From: an uncultured Muribaculaceae bacterium | GTDB lineage: Bacteria; Bacteroidota; Bacteroidia; Bacteroidales; Muribaculaceae | Direction: 5' to 3' | Length of the DNA stretch: 33,361 bases | NCBI GenBank assembly: GCA_910579305.1 | Contig: CAJTTA010000022.1 | Coordinates: 1 to 33,361 of the forward strand | Shown: one piece after another, positions 33,328 through 33,361 of the stretch | Numbering within the stretch: position 1 is the first letter of the stretch | How the letters are laid out: every line of letters begins with the position of its first letter | Notes under the pieces: model-generated | Told to the model about the DNA's origin: nothing | Seen by the model: the letters and a program-made list of their open reading frames with translations, nothing else | Database searches by the model: none | Translations under genes and position numbers: made by a program

Positions 33328-33361
33328 ATGAACATATCAGGCTCTTTTGGAGAAGTTGATA
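33328..33361 (+). CDS. possible start of a gene cut by the window end
   Basis: ATG at 33328 after an AT-rich stretch opens the frame MNISGSFGEVD, which runs to the edge. Eleven codons are too few to identify it or to be sure it is coding. Confidence 0.25.
   Translation, partial: MNISGSFGEVD

Noticed and set aside
1..33361. CRISPR arrays, tRNA/rRNA genes, insertion sequences, phage or integrase modules
   Set aside because: None were seen: there are no regularly spaced direct repeats, no cloverleaf ending in a T-arm consensus, and no transposase or integrase motifs. The repeats inside 1455-3860 are protein LRR repeats.

Overview
The window is about 33 kb of a Bacteroidales chromosome. A gut Muribaculaceae-type organism is my best guess, but only the order is well supported. 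The evidence is a set of upstream sites matching the Bacteroidetes sigma-factor consensus (TTTG or TTG, 19-20 bp, TAnnTTTG), the lack of obvious Shine-Dalgarno sequences, a BspA-like leucine-rich-repeat protein and a choice-of-anchor-J protein with type-IX-secretion-like tails, an ECF sigma / membrane protein / outer-membrane beta-barrel operon, a large single-chain PurL, and a split GcvPA/GcvPB glycine decarboxylase.

Left part (1-10.7 kb, all + strand, envelope and surface): the 3' part of a TPR / membrane / LuxR-type regulator; a secreted LRR protein with its own promoter; an operon of an ECF sigma factor, a single-pass putative anti-sigma protein and an outer-membrane beta-barrel receptor; and a secreted protein with two cleaved-adhesin-like domains. 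A perfect 30-bp inverted repeat then separates convergent transcription.

Middle part (10.8-21.1 kb): on the - strand, a tightly packed unit purL - lipoprotein with a BamE-like tail - a MurB reductase fused in frame to a PhnP-like metallo-beta-lactamase-fold domain. Divergent from it, on the + strand, are an UlaG-like metallo-hydrolase with a small membrane protein, and then an alpha/beta hydrolase (probably leaderless mRNA) with a membrane-anchored Mur-ligase-family enzyme.

Right part (21.2-33.4 kb): a second ECF sigma factor followed by an exported protein of unknown function; a complete glycine cleavage operon gcvT-gcvH-gcvPA-gcvPB-lpd with structured intercistronic regions, closed by a strong hairpin; a - strand operon of a WYL regulator, a MATE exporter and a DUF2284 cysteine-rich protein; two small membrane proteins; and a GC-rich, apparently non-coding island just before the window ends in what may be the first codons of another gene.

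No tRNA, rRNA, CRISPR array, insertion sequence or phage module was recognised. Most of the window is ordinary chromosome. The points worth a second look are the MurB-hydrolase fusion, the membrane Mur-ligase / hydrolase pair, the ECF / membrane protein / receptor operon, the WYL-MATE-DUF2284 operon, the long perfect hairpin, the interleaved inverted repeats before gcvPA and the GC-rich island at the right end.
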